64,000 nt of DNA from positions 19,406,001 to 19,470,000 of the forward strand of contig OZ316893.1 in NCBI GenBank assembly GCA_973895155.1. Direction: 5' to 3'. A program made the position numbers and the translations under genes. Source of the stretch: Marsupella aquatica. Taxonomy: Eukaryota > Marchantiophyta. Numbering within the stretch: the stretch's first letter is position 1; each line of letters starts with the position of its first letter. The notes beneath the pieces were generated by a model. The model did not search any database, was not told the DNA's origin, and was given only the letters and a program-made list of their open reading frames with translations. Positions 1 through 11,880 of the stretch are shown here, piece after piece.

Positions 1-68
1 TGCACTAAGTTTGCATGGTGAATGATGCATCTCATTGGCCTTTCATCTGGATCAATTCAGGCTCGCAG

Positions 69-474
69 ATCTTGCCGACTTCCAGGCTGTGAATAAGATC
101 TATGCCAAGTGTGAGTTAAACATCACATGTATTTCTCTTGGTGGATTTTATGTATTCTTATGGAGAAATTCAAAAGATGGTTTCATTCCCATACTGGTCT
201 TTATCTGTTGAGGCTTATGCATACGAATATTAAGACCTTTGAATAAAGTCCTGAATGGCGGGTAATATTTATCTTAAATGTGATTTAATCCTTCCTCTAC
301 TGTCACAACTTCACGTTAGCACTGTCTCGCAAGTAGCTGACAAAATATATCTTGGATACAGTTTTTCCTGGAGCGGCCCCGGCACGATCAACTTATCAAG
401 TAGCGGCTTTGCCATTGAATGCACGGATCGAGATTGAATGTATCGCCACAATCAAATCTCAGTCTTTATTGTGA
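69..474 (+). CDS. RIDA: RidA family imine deaminase, C-terminal exons (partial)
   Basis: This is the 3' end of a gene that starts to the left of the window. RidA proteins hydrolyse reactive enamine/imine intermediates such as 2-aminoacrylate, made by PLP enzymes like threonine dehydratase; plant members are usually plastidial. Two exons can be read: 69-110, after a CAG acceptor, encodes DLADFQAVNKIYAK, and 362-474 encodes FFPGAAPARSTYQVAALPL followed by NARIEIECIATIKSQSLL and a stop. The donor after base 110 is GTGAGT and the phases match (T joined to TT). The APARSTYQV and NARIEIECIA stretches are RidA signatures, and the Arg of NARIE corresponds to the family's substrate-carboxylate-binding Arg. 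The upstream part, including the start and any transit peptide, is outside the window. Family assignment is strong; organelle targeting is inferred. Confidence 0.85.
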
Positions 475-1620
475 ACAGCAGCTGAGGTATGATGTAGAAG
501 ATTGAAGGAAATGGGGGTAATGATAAGGAATGACTCAATAGTTTACAATTTGAAGGAGCTCGTTACCTCGCTGTATCTGTCAGACAAAATGCTCATCCTT
601 CCTGAACGATTGATTGTCAGGTCAAGCTCCGCACTCGAAATTCGAGTTGTTAGGTTCAGTACGAAGTTCATTCTTGGTACTTGTCTTACCACTTCCATTT
701 TTTTCATACATCTATAAACAGGATTCTAAACCATCAGTCTACTTCTCGACTACTCAATTTAGAGCATCGGTTGTGATATTAAATGCTGGTATGGAAGGGG
801 GGTGCATTTGTGATCCCATTACATCAGAAAGGACTCGGGAGATATGGAAGGAGTACCAGGACTCCATGAGTATCTCCTTAATTTGACGACATTGGGCACT
901 CACGAGAGGAATCAACGAAAATCCTAGATTTCACATTTTGACTGTTTTTAGAATCAATTGTCAGTATCACTCACCCAAGGTGAAAAAGTAGTTACTGTGC
1001 TCGTGGATATTTCTATCCTTGTAACTCTTATAATTTCTCGAGGGTTAGTAACGCCGACTAACTCTTGAGTTGGATCATACTTCACTTGTGAAACAGTCTG
1101 TGAAGGAGGAGATTGTTCACCTTTAGTTTTCCAGTAAGCACAGCTTGATTATGAACGTTTGAGGACATCCATCTAGTTTATTCATGGTCCCAAATTCCCA
1201 TATGCCGTTCCTGAGCCAGTGATCCACACAATGAGGGACAAAGTTTAGTGCCTTAAATCGAATGAGCGCACTACGGTTTGCCGCCCCTCTGACTGGTGTG
1301 CCGATTTTGAGTTTACTCTGCTCAATACTACTCGTGATATCGCAGTTTGATGCACAGTACTCCACACCAACGAAAAACAACTCGTCCACAAATCTTTCTA
1401 AGGAGAACTACAATTCTAGAATTTGATTCATGTCACTGTGCAATGGGTTGTCAGACCGCAAGAACGCAGACGCCTTAGTGCTGCCAAATCCATTCCAATC
1501 GGAAGACTCTCAATCACAGGTTACCGTTCTGGAAAATCAGATCATAACCAGATGACGAACGGTTAAGACTGTGCCATAGTCCCTATTACTTTTAAGCTTT
1601 GAAGTGTTATCCTCTTTCTA

Positions 1621-1708
1621 GACTTCAAGTTGAATTCACTTAAAATTCAAGAAGCGATTCCATGGACTTCAAGTTGAATTCACTTAAAATTCAAGAAGCG
1701 ATTCCATG
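1621..1708. repeat. Exact 44-bp tandem duplication
   Basis: Two adjacent 44-base copies (1621-1664 and 1665-1708), each beginning GACTTCAAGTTGAATTC and ending GATTCCATG, are identical by eye. Identity implies a recent local duplication, or an assembly duplication. Confidence 0.9.
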
Positions 1709-2144
1709 GTGTAATATTGAGACAATTCTGATCGACGACTGACTGCTATGGCTTTTGCAAATTGCTTCACAGTGGGTGAGTAGTAGCAATCGAACAAGCC
1801 AGAATGACTCCACTGGGGTCTATTAGCCCTTTTCAACAGATTCGCCAGTCATGTCAAGCACGTTAAGTTAGTTCTCTTTTTTAAAGCGATAAGGGCTTGA
1901 GATATGGATGATTAAGATAGTTGCATTTGAGAGTGTTGGGGAAGCAATGCTGAGGTAAGCTGAACGACACCCTTAATTTCTCCTAGGATTCTATGTTACT
2001 GTAGTGATAGATTACACGGCAAAATCGGTTTGAAAGTACTCACTCAGTTCTCAACGAAAATTGGGGATGCTGGTGCGATTAGAAGCCTCGTTTCAATATC
2101 TGTCCAACGCAATTTTTCACGTTTCATTTCATTCACATTTTGAG

Positions 2145-2358
2145 TCCAAAATATTCTGCTCTCTGGAAAGATTCTCCGTTATAAGTAAGACTTCGATCTA
2201 TCACAACTTGCTCAAAACGTAAACTTGTAGGATGCTGTTGTTGTTAGCACTACTCCAAAATATTCTGCTGTCTGGAAAGATTCTCCGTTATACGTAAGAC
2301 TTCGATCTATCACAACTTGCTCAAAACGTAAACTTGTGGGATGCTGTTGTTATTAGCA
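2145..2358. repeat. 109-bp tandem duplication
   Basis: Two adjacent units begin TCCAAAATATTCTGCT at 2145 and 2254. They share nearly all positions through the segment CTTCGATCTATCACAACTTG and end near GATGCTGTTGTT. There are a handful of substitutions (for example ATAAG versus ATACG). No coding meaning is seen. Confidence 0.85.
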
Positions 2359-4379
2359 GTAGACTTTGGAGCCACTTCTGTTGCAGCATAGCGCGCACTT
2401 CATTTCGTTTCGAAACGGCACTTCATTTGGTTTAGAAACGGCTCGCAACGTTAAATTTTTGCTCGAGATTCTGCAGAAGGCGAATTCGATCTGTCATAAC
2501 TGGTTTAAAACTGGAGTAAAGGAAGGCATTGAGTGCCTTTGAAAAATAATTTTCCGGAGATCTTTGGAACGCACCATAGCCTTCGCAATTTCGTCGAGAG
2601 TCGGCTGTGCCATTAATTCAAAAACATTTTGCTTGACAGAACATTTTGTGAGGTGCTCCGTTTTTCATGTTACCACGAAAGGCGAGAAAGAGCCAGGGAA
2701 GAAAAAACCCTCCCTGAAGTTTGTCAAACCTGGTCACTGTCCATTCACATAATTATGAAGGACCCGCTGGCCTCACTCCTTTCAACAGAGTTGTGCCTGA
2801 GAAGTTCCAAGGCATGTCCCGAAGGAACACGAAGTTAAAAACGAAAAGACCGGCCTCACCCTTCCATCAGAGTTGTGCCTGGAAAGTTACTGTCCGTTCG
2901 ACATACATAATACTAGGGCGTCTCAAAACTTCATAGTTGTAGATGTTGGCCATAATCAAATGACCATAGCTTTTTACAGGGTTCTGTTAAAGCTTTTTCT
3001 CACCAGCCTCTACACTGACTTATGGTCATGGTCATACTTTGTGGCAAAAACTATGGATAATGAATTTAATAATCGATAACTTTTTCTGTCTGTGACCTTT
3101 AGTACTAAGTTAAGGTCGAGACCCCCTTTTGGGACGGTTTGGCGAAGGAATAAAATGTCCCGAAACAACAGAAAACGGATAAGTTCAAAAAGAGTAGGAA
3201 TTCAGATGGTGCCATTACCTCCAGCAGTATGACGAGAAGAGAATGGGCAAAAGCTTCCGCTCCACGCCTCACCTGGAAAGCTGACTTGGCAGGTCTGGTT
3301 GGCTCTTGGCTCTTGCGGCTAGAAAGGGCAATAAATTAAAGTGACAGAGCAAACAGTAGGTAGAGATCATCAGCCTGCTTCGACAATGAGGCGGAGAAGA
3401 ATTTATTGTCCTTGTGTCATTGTTTACAAAATGCCTGAAGGAGTACCATACCGTAATCTTGACAGTCCCGACACGAGAGGTACCGTAGCGACCTCTACTG
3501 GACATGTCTTCTCGCTTTGCGACAGAACGAATCATATCCTTTCTTGGGGTCACCATTGTTCTGAAGGGTGCAGATGCATCAGAGGTGACTCCTCGAGCTG
3601 CGAAGGAAGAAGTAGCCTTCGGTGTTTGTCCTTCGTTTGTCGCTTCTAATTCTGGGCACCCAATCCAGGATTCTCGCCAGGGTAATTTTTAAGGATTTAA
3701 ATTTAAATTTAAATTTTGTCCAAGGAGCCTCATGTTCCTCTTGTGTCAAGGAGACGCTAGGAGTCCACACCCATATGAAATTCACTCGTGTCATGTGTTA
3801 AGAGGAAAAAGATGGTGGGAATATTCCATATTTTGAATTTCCTAGACTAATAATTGGCCGTTAGATCTTTCTATTTAAGAAGTGGGCATCAGATTCTGGC
3901 TAGTAGGCCGTCGGGCTTGGTGGGAAACTGGCTAATGTGACCCAAGAGTCCAGCAAATATTTGCCAAGGTGGCAAGAGGCTTTTGAGATGGCAGATGTTG
4001 GCAAAAACTAGCCACTTAAAAAATGTCTATTTCGCTGCTGCAGTCCATGTGTGGCGTTTACCCCACAACGTTTTTGTCTTGGGATGGCTCACCGAGTTAA
4101 ATGTGACAAGACTACGCATTGTCTAAACCAGAATGACAAAAAAGAAAAAGAAAAAGTAATCCAAATAAAACAATATAGCAAGAACGGTTCCGATGACGAG
4201 GCAGCTAGTGTGGATAAGGCAACTGAGATTCTTATTGAGTATCTTACTCAAGTACAGCCATGCTTGCCTATGCTGTTTCTTTCCGCTAGTGGGATAAAGA
4301 AATACATAACAAGTAATCTAAATAAGACAAGATAGCTAGAAGGGTTCTCACTATAAAGAAACTGAGATAACTTAGAAGA

Positions 4380-6352
4380 AAAATGAGCCATAATCTCCAT
4401 AAATGAGCCATTTGCTGGGCCTCGGTTTACGGGTTCAGCCTGTGAAGAGTCGTACATGGAGTCCAGCTGGGTTACCCTCTGATCTTGCGCTTCCTCCAGG
4501 GTTCTTACGTCCAGCCGATGGTCTTCGGGTCCTTGGCTCCCCAGTCGGTACCGCCTCCTTTTGCTCATCTTTCATCGCTGACGCTCTATAGGCCGCCTTA
4601 GCCCCTACTCCTATGCTCCCTAAGTTAGCAGATTCTCAGGCAGCATTTGGGATGTTGTTGAGGTGCATCCACCCTCGTGCATCTTATCTGGCTCGGACAC
4701 ATCCCCCTACCGAGGATCTTTGTCTCCACCTTCGAGCATTTGATGTCTCCATTCGTGAGACTCTGGCCTCTCTTTTAGGGCCGGGTACGTTGCTCTCATC
4801 TCCGTGGCTTCATCGAAAACTCGGTCTTCCTATTTCGCAGGGTGGTTTTGGTCTTACTTCCATTGCGAGCCTTGCACCTTTGGCCTTTTTGGGTGCGTGG
4901 GCGGCCGCCTTCTCATTGTTGGCCGATCGTTTCCTTACTGAGGATCGCCCTTTTTTACTTTCATCTCTCATGGAGGTAGAGGAGGGTTCCCTCCCGTTTC
5001 AGGTTCATTTGCGCGCGACGCGGTCATCATTACCAGATCCCGTTCGTGTTGCGTTACCTTCTTTTCAGGAGTTTTTATCCTTGGATCCCGTCCGTCTTCA
5101 GGCAGACCTCGCTGGGCGTATGCATGCTTTCACCCTTTCCAGCATCCTCTCCGAGGCACCTGACACAGACCGAGCTCGGATTCTTTCTTCCAGAGGGAAG
5201 GGCGCAGGAGGATGGCTTCAGGCCAATCCAGCCATTCCTCATTTGCGGATGTCTTCAGCGGAGTTCTCCATAGCCATGCGTCTTCGTATGGGGCTGCCCC
5301 ACCCACTTCTTGCAGGTTTACCTCCTTCTTGCCCTTGTGGGAAGCCTTGTGATGCCACAGGTGTCCATCTTCTTCGGTGCAGTTTGGGAGGTGAAACCAT
5401 TACTGTTCACGACGCGGTGCGCGATGCAACTGCTCAAGTTCTCTCTGGCTCTTTGGTATGCGTGCGGCGGGAGGTGGTACTCGAGGTTACCTGGTCCTCC
5501 ATCCCAGTGGTTACGGGTGGATCTTACTATGGTCCGTGAGGGTCAACGTACTTTGGCAGATGTAGTGGTGGCAAACCCATTGCGCCAAGACATCCTTGGG
5601 ACAACGGCAACAACAGTAGGGGCAGCAGCGTCACGTGCGACAACAACGAAGGAGGCCAAATATGCTGCACGCGCTTCATCCGACAGCTTCCTCCCCCTTG
5701 CTCTGGAGCTCTTCGGGCGTCTTCATCCTCAGTTTGATGGGCTTCTTCGGCAAGCTGCCCGGGATGTTCATGGCCGAATGGGTCCCACCGGACCCCCGCT
5801 ATCTGTTTTGACCACGCACTTTCGCCAACGCATTTCAGTCACCTTACAGCGTGCTCAAGCTCGGGCCATCTATCGTCGATCTCTTACAGTGGGTGCTAGT
5901 GTGCCTCCGCAGCGGCTAGCTCCCCTAGAGGATGTTCCAATCCCACTTGCCGATCTAGTTTTGACCCTTGATGTGGACCATTAGCTTTTTGTCACATTTG
6001 CTACGAATGATGTGGACCTCGGTCCGGTTGGGTTAGTTTTAGTCCCTCTTTCTTGGTTTTTAGGGGTTCCCTATTGCTCATTTCTTACTTTTAGTTCCTC
6101 TTTTTTGGTGTTTTGAGGTTCCCTTTTGTTCACTTCTTTTCGGTTTGGTTTGTCCACTTGGACCCTCATTTGTTTGTTCTTGTGTACAGTGTTTGGTCCC
6201 TTTCTATAAAAAGTGTGTGTATATATATATATCTATACGAAAAGGAACAAACAAATACAAAGAAGGGAAAGCAAAAGAGGTCAACAAACACCAAATGTAA
6301 AAAAGAGGCAAATGCAACCCAAAAACTGGGGGAGAGGGTGGAGTAAAAAAAA
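4380..6352 (+). mobile_element. 5'-truncated LINE-like (non-LTR) retroelement insertion
   Basis: The segment encodes the C-terminal part of a reverse-transcriptase polyprotein and then a pyrimidine-rich 3' region ending in a TA-rich and A-rich tail. Flanking short direct repeats support an insertion: CTGAGATAACTTAGAAG at 4362-4378 and CTGAGATAACTCAAGA at 6354-6369, with 11 exact bases then divergence, which fits a target-site duplication. The 5' end is truncated inside the RT thumb region, as is usual for LINEs. The exact 3' boundary is uncertain; it could lie near 6235. Confidence 0.65.
4409..5984 (+). pseudogene. LINE ORF2 C-terminal fragment (RT thumb, zinc knuckle, nuclease-like tail), disrupted
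   Basis: The reading begins in a GLRVQPVKSRTWSPAGLPSD segment of the RT palm/thumb type. It continues through LHLRAFDVSI, LLGPGTLL and GGFGLTSIASLAPLAFLG. An in-frame stop (TAG) lies near 4589, before the frame resumes at MLPKLADSQAAFG. A zinc-knuckle-like CPCGKPC...GVHLLRC cluster falls near 5330-5395. Near 5490-5500 the frame shifts from frame 2 to frame 3: VVLEV is followed, in the new frame, by PGPPSQWLRVDLTMV. The tail VDLTMVREGQRTLADVVVANP with a later TTKEAKYA has spaced D...D...K residues like a restriction-type endonuclease fold; that part is inference. The frame ends at 5984. The element is dead because of the stop, the frameshift and the truncation. Confidence 0.75.
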
Positions 6353-8048
6353 GCTGAGATAACTCAAGATATACATTTGACGGATCTCTAACTTGAAAAA
6401 GTGTTCCTTGATGGACCCCATGGGATTCCGGGTAAGTTAATTTAAGGTTCACCAACTGTCTGCCGGATCACTGATGGGGTCCATCAAGTAACATTTTAGG
6501 ATTCCATGAAGCATACCTCTCAATAAATGCATTATCTTACCAAGGGGGTTTTACAAGAGGGGGGGGGGGGGGGCATTCAATATCTCTCCATCCAAAGAAA
6601 AATTGAGACCAATTTCATACACTAAAGTTAAAATGCCTGAGTCAAAATGTGTAGCTTTTGGAGATAATCAATGCAATTCCCTGAAAGGAAGTGGCCCCTT
6701 GCTCCATTTTTCTAGACCACCTCAAGAGGAGGTCTAAGTTTTTGACCAAAAAACTTTTTTTTTTTAAATGAGACCCACTAGGGGCCTAGCGAAGATGACT
6801 AGGTCAGGTAATGGTTTTGCCTGATTATGCCATCAAGTTCATGTAAAGTGAAATCTGACATGTTCCCACATTTGAATGGCTAGATTGCATTGCACAACGA
6901 GAACTAGGGAATTTCTGTCCCGAGTGCTTATAATGCCACCTCAAATACACCCATGCTTTGCCTCTGGAGAACTAGAATTGCTGCCCCCAAGTTCTTGTAA
7001 ACCTACACCAATGTTTGCCCCAGTTAACTAGGTTAGGTAATGGTTTTGCATGATTGTACCCTCAACATATGACCAGGTTAGGTTATGGCTTTGCATGATT
7101 GTACCCTCAAGTTCATGTAAAGTGAAGTCTGACCTGTTTCAACATTTGAATGGCTAGGATTGCATCTCACAAAGAGAAAAAAAGAGGATTGCTGCCCAGA
7201 GATCTTGTAAAACCACGCTTAAGCATACCCATGCTGCCTCCAGTGTTTTTTTAGTGGCAAAAATTAGCTAGATTCCACCTCCCCAAAAATCTTTCGCCAC
7301 TTTTGACAAAAATTTGCTACTATTTTGCTGTCTCATTAGCCAGTGTTCCACCTAATCCCAGGCCGCAGGGCCAGAATCTAAGGGTCAGCCTTAAATCTAG
7401 GGAGATCAGACAGTCAAGAAAAAATTGAATAGAGAATCTTCTGAGCATCTTCTCACACACACACTACATTCGCCACTCTGGCTACAAAGTGAAATCCTTA
7501 AAAAATACGCTGTCTGCCTCTGCTGCTTTCGGAAAGCGCACCTTCTCGACACTTTTCAAGGCTTTCTATTTTTGAGACTGGCCCAAACGGTTTCGAGCAG
7601 CTGCGGGCATCCTCATTCTCTTCTTTTTTGCTGGAATGATGGTCTCTGACCTCACCTCCACCTCTTGCATGACCTACTCCTTGCCCCACCCCACTGGCCA
7701 CTGCCCCAGGATCAGAACGATCCAAGCTCAAATTTCCAAAGCGCCGTTTTTTTTGAGTGGTGGGCCTGTAAATGAAGGCCGTTCTTCAGCTTCGAATGTC
7801 TGTTCTGGGGTTAGGCAAGTGCCTGTAATAAGAAGCCCTGCTGCCTCGAGCTCGAAGGGCTTCAGTTGACGGGACGATCTCACTGCTGTAAATTCTCCTG
7901 CCTGAGACATTCTTCTGTGGCTCTGTGATTCTGTGGGCTTTTGAGTGAGAGTTCCTCCCGTGCCTCTCCCGCGCCGTGTTGATGTGATTTGGACGAATCT
8001 GCTGGATTTTCAATTGGGTCTCAGTGCAGGTGAAGGTTTTTTAAAGGG
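6353..8048. other. Intergenic region and probable CARA promoter/5'UTR
   Basis: A poly-G run lies near 6559-6575. A roughly 200-bp sequence is present in diverged copies at about 6801-6985 and 7029-7240, both with GGTTTTGC/GGCTTTGC and TCAAGTTCATGTAAAGTG blocks. From about 7440 onward the sequence is unique and probably holds the CARA promoter and leader. I see no convincing TATA element and no other gene. Confidence 0.5.
6801..7240. repeat. Diverged tandem duplication of about 200-260 bp
   Basis: The blocks AGGTCAGGTAATGGTTTTGC (6801) and AGGTTAGGTTATGGCTTTGC (about 7074) each lead into TCAAGTTCATGTAAAGTGAA, then CATTTGAATGGCTAG, then a CCCATGCT...GCCTC segment. A third partial start is near 7029. 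This looks like an old tandem duplication within transposon-derived DNA. Confidence 0.6.
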
Positions 8049-11000
8049 ATGGTAGCAGCAGGAGTGGGGGCGGCCATGGCAACAGCAACAGCAGTGGCTA
8101 GCAGCGGCCGGACTCTTCTGTTTTCACCAATTGCAGTGAGCCCTGCTAGAGTTTGCTACTCCAACTCGCTCCACCAGTACCTTCCCCGGTCCAGCGTAAG
8201 CCTAAACAACAATGGATCCGGCGAATGGAATTTGACGACAAGCAGCGGAAGGGTTGTCCGGTGTTCTGTGCAGGTAGCGGAAGGTGCCGCTTCCACGGCA
8301 GGTAGAGACTTTGCCTGTTTGTCTGTCCGACGACCTTACAAACGTAGCCTTTTATTTTTCTTCACGGAAATTACCGCATTACTGTCTGGTTCAGGTTGTG
8401 ACCGTAATGTTGCGCGAAGATCAGAACATCTCTGCAAAGGCCAGTATATCTTTGATAGACCGAGTGAAGGCGGGTCTAATGCTTATCTGTTGAGATTCAG
8501 TAGCTCGTCGAAGCGTTAACGAAAAGTGGCCTTACAACGCTTTTGAACTGCAGCAAAGCGACCCTGGAAGACGGTCGACACTAGGCTGGTGCTTGAAGAT
8601 GGATCAATCTGGCGTGGCAAGTCATTCGGAGCTCCTGGTACTAAAGTTGGTGAAGTTGTCTTCAACACTTCTCTTACCGGGTATGGCTTCTTTGTCAATC
8701 CCTCCCTGCAGTTTAACGATTGCAGAGAGAGGGCTATCTTTTTGAGAGTTGGTTAACCCCGAATTAGGCACCGGTAGGATGTCTCTAGTTTGCATTGTCT
8801 GAGAGATTGTGACTGGACTCCATCTGAGTGGGACAATAGTAAGGATTTTGTCCTTGACCGAATTCCCGTTCTCATGGTGGGGTGATTCTTCAAAAAACCA
8901 ATCCTTTTTAAGAACAAATCTATGATCTGGGAATTATAATATAGCCAAGGCCGTTGGTCCTTCCGTGTATACCGCATCTTTGGAAGGTTTTAACCCCTCA
9001 ACGAGAATGGAGATGACCTTCAAATTGAGACTGAAGGCATCGTACTTTGTGCATTTTGCGGCAGCTACCAGGAGATATTGACAGACCCTAGCTACGCTGG
9101 TCAGATCGTGCTCATGACGCAGCCCCACATCGGCAACACTGGTGTTAATACGGGTAAACTTCCAGCTGCATTTTCTAGACAGAAGTGGCCGGTGAAAAGT
9201 ATGAAGTACAGTACATTACACATTTATTAGGCGTATAGGCAATGTGTCGGTGAATGGCTGATGGCTTTATCTCTTGCATTTCCTGATGGTGGATTCACTT
9301 TCAGACAGAATTGAGGTCTGTTTCTGACTTATGCACACCAGCTTCTTGAGAAACACGATCTTTTCGGAGTGAGAGTGAGCAGGATTTGTAGATTATATCT
9401 TAGTTTTCAAGAAATATATGTTAAATCCGGAATAGGACTGTTTCCGAAACTGAGATCTTACTTTTGCATCCTACGGTATTCGATATTTTGGACATTTTTG
9501 GGTTAGAACTATTAACAATAAACCTTTTGAACCATTTTCAGATGATGAAGAGGCATCGACAATTTTTCTGACTGGCCTTATTATTCGGGACTTGAGTAAT
9601 CGGTAAGCAGGATAAAGCTACAGTACTTTGTTGTTGAGAAAAGAGGGACTCGACTTGTATATTGCGTTTGTGTACAACCTGCTTTATCACCTTTCTAAGA
9701 ATTTTAGTCTTGTTGCGCGTTTAGCTTGCTGGATTGTACTTTCTGGAGATTCACCTTCCCCAGATGTATGGACTTCTAATGAATGAATCATTAAATAATG
9801 GCACGCTAAGGATTATCTGATGCATTCATAACTGATTACAAATTGTGGCTATTTTGGTTTTTAAGGGTTTCCAATTGGAGGTCAACACAGACACTCCCTG
9901 ACTATCTTCAGAAGAACAATGTCATGGGGATTTGTAAGTGGCCTTTTCGTGCTGCTTTTGAGATCTCTAATTGATCTTGTTTGTCTTTGATGCATTATCC
10001 TCTCGTTAGTGTGGTCGATAATGTTCGGAGACTTTTACTGTTGCAGCTGACATTGATACACGAGCTATCACGAGAAGACTTCGGGAGGAAGGAAGCCTCG
10101 TTGGAGTACTTACAACTGAAACGACCAAGACAGACGAAGAACTGCTAACAATGGCTAAGAACTGGACTATAGTGGGTTTGTCTCAAACACCTGTCCTACA
10201 TCCGGTACCTGCTTTTGAGGTTTAGTACCAAATGCATTGCTATGAATTTCATGCCATGCAGTGGGACCCCCAGGTATGGTAATCAGGATCAATTTGTCCT
10301 GTACGATCCAGACAATTGCAGTTGATTGTTGCTTGTGAGTGTACGGACACTACTAAGGTGACGGGGTGATCTCTCTGTTTTCAGGAAAAGACCTCATATC
10401 TGGAGTGTCTTGCTCTGAACCCTATGAGTGGACGAACAAAACAGCCGAAGACTGGGAATTCAGTAAAAAAATTACTGATGGTGACTTTGAACCATTCAAG
10501 GTGGGTCTGGATCGGGAGCCTTAGAGTTTGAATCATCTGATATCATTACCTACGCTCCTTTGTTGAAGTTTTAGTAGAAATTCTTGTCGAGAATCGGTAT
10601 TGAATGTGCATATTTGGATCAGCTTGTTACCTAGCACCATCGCTGTGAATAAATGTATTTTAGGAACATTGAATTGGTATCTAACGAGTGCTTTGCCTCT
10701 GCATGTATTGATTAGTAGGTTGGCCATGACTATCGCTTCGGTAATTTCTTTAGAGCTGAAAAGTGGCATCTGACAATTCTGCTTTCTGTGCATACTTGAT
10801 CAGGTTGTTGCCTATGACTACGGCTGCAAGGCAAACATCTTGAAGCGTTTGACTTCCTATGGATGCAAAATTACCGTTGTTCCGTCCTCATTTCCATCAT
10901 CAGAAGTGTTAAAGATGAAGCCAGATGGAGTACTGTTCAGCAATGGACCTGGGGATCCATCAGCTGTACCATATGCTGTCCAAAGTGTGAAGGATCTTGT

Positions 11001-11880
11001 CGGCCAGGTACCAGTGTTTGGAATCTGTATGGGTCATCAGCTCCTTGGGCAGGCTCTCGGTGGTGTGACCTTCAAGATGAAATTTGGTCATCATGGAGGC
11101 AATCACCCAGTTAGACATCTAGCCACAGGACGCATTGATATTAGTGCACAGGTGCGAGTCATACTAGCCCCTCACGAAGTTGCTGCCTTCTGTTCTTTTA
11201 GGCTCTCGCTGCTTTCTGATGAAGCAGTTCTCATGCCTTGCCCTTTTGTCTGGCTTGCAGAATCATAACTATGCTGTTGATCCGGCGTCTCTGCCTGAAG
11301 GGGTGGAAGTTACTCATATTAATCTAAATGATGGCACTTGTGCCGGACTTAGTTTTCCTGCCTTGAAAGTGATGAGTATCCAATATCACCCTGAATCCTC
11401 GCCTGGCCCACATGATGCAGACTCAGGTATGTCATCCTAATCAATCATGACTTCCGACCTAATCAATCTTGACTTCCGACGATCCATTAGGTCACTAAGG
11501 TTCCACATTGAGGGGAGGGAGAGCCTAGACAGTTGTAACTCAGCGAATATTTGGTTTTATTGAGAAACGAAGCCAAATTGCCTGCTTGAAACCCAAGTCG
11601 ATTGCAAACTGTTGCAGGGACATGGTGTAGTTTTTGGACGTGGAACTTACTTCAGTTGTTACATAGAGGGGAAGCACAACCATGTTACTAGTTTCCTTTA
11701 TCGTGTGTACAGTTTAGTGGTTGTAAGGTTGCAGTACTTAGTGAGCGTTCTGCAATGTTGAAAGGTGTCAAAAAGACGATTTTCCGTCTCACTTCGTTGT
11801 TTGTCTGTCGTCTGCCGGCAGTCTTCTACGACTTTGTGCAGATTATGAAGCAAAATCGAGCATCTCAAAATGGAAGGTAG
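8049..11880 (+). CDS. CARA: Carbamoyl phosphate synthetase small (glutaminase) subunit, plastidial
   Basis: The product hydrolyses glutamine and passes ammonia to the large subunit (CARB) to make carbamoyl phosphate for arginine and pyrimidine synthesis, in plastids. Ten exons can be joined in phase: 8049-8301, 8554-8680, 9065-9153, 9542-9602, 9866-9933, 10047-10175, 10385-10500, 10804-11151, 11261-11426 and 11822-11880. They give 472 codons including the stop (471 aa), slightly longer than the roughly 430 aa of seed-plant enzymes. Residues 1 to about 80 are Ala/Ser-rich, like a transit peptide. The N-terminal CPSase domain starts at [18 protein letters not shown]. The class I amidotransferase domain has its nucleophile in [11 protein letters not shown] (Cys356) and its His/Glu pair in [12 protein letters not shown] (His440, Glu442), plus HGGNHPV. 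All introns are GT-AG. The start is the first ATG of exon 1, in an AGGGATGG context. Confidence is high. Confidence 0.95.

Larger units (their letters stand above)
475..4379. other. Intergenic region with short tandem duplications; no gene recognised
   Basis: No open frame here resembles a known protein or shows splice-consistent conservation. The stretch contains an exact 44-bp tandem duplication (1621-1708), a 109-bp near-exact tandem duplication (2145 to about 2358), a diverged pair around 2764 and 2851, an ATTTAA-type AT repeat near 3695-3715, and a short repeated block at about 4156-4192 and 4311-4342. The many short frames look like chance ORFs. Confidence 0.6.
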
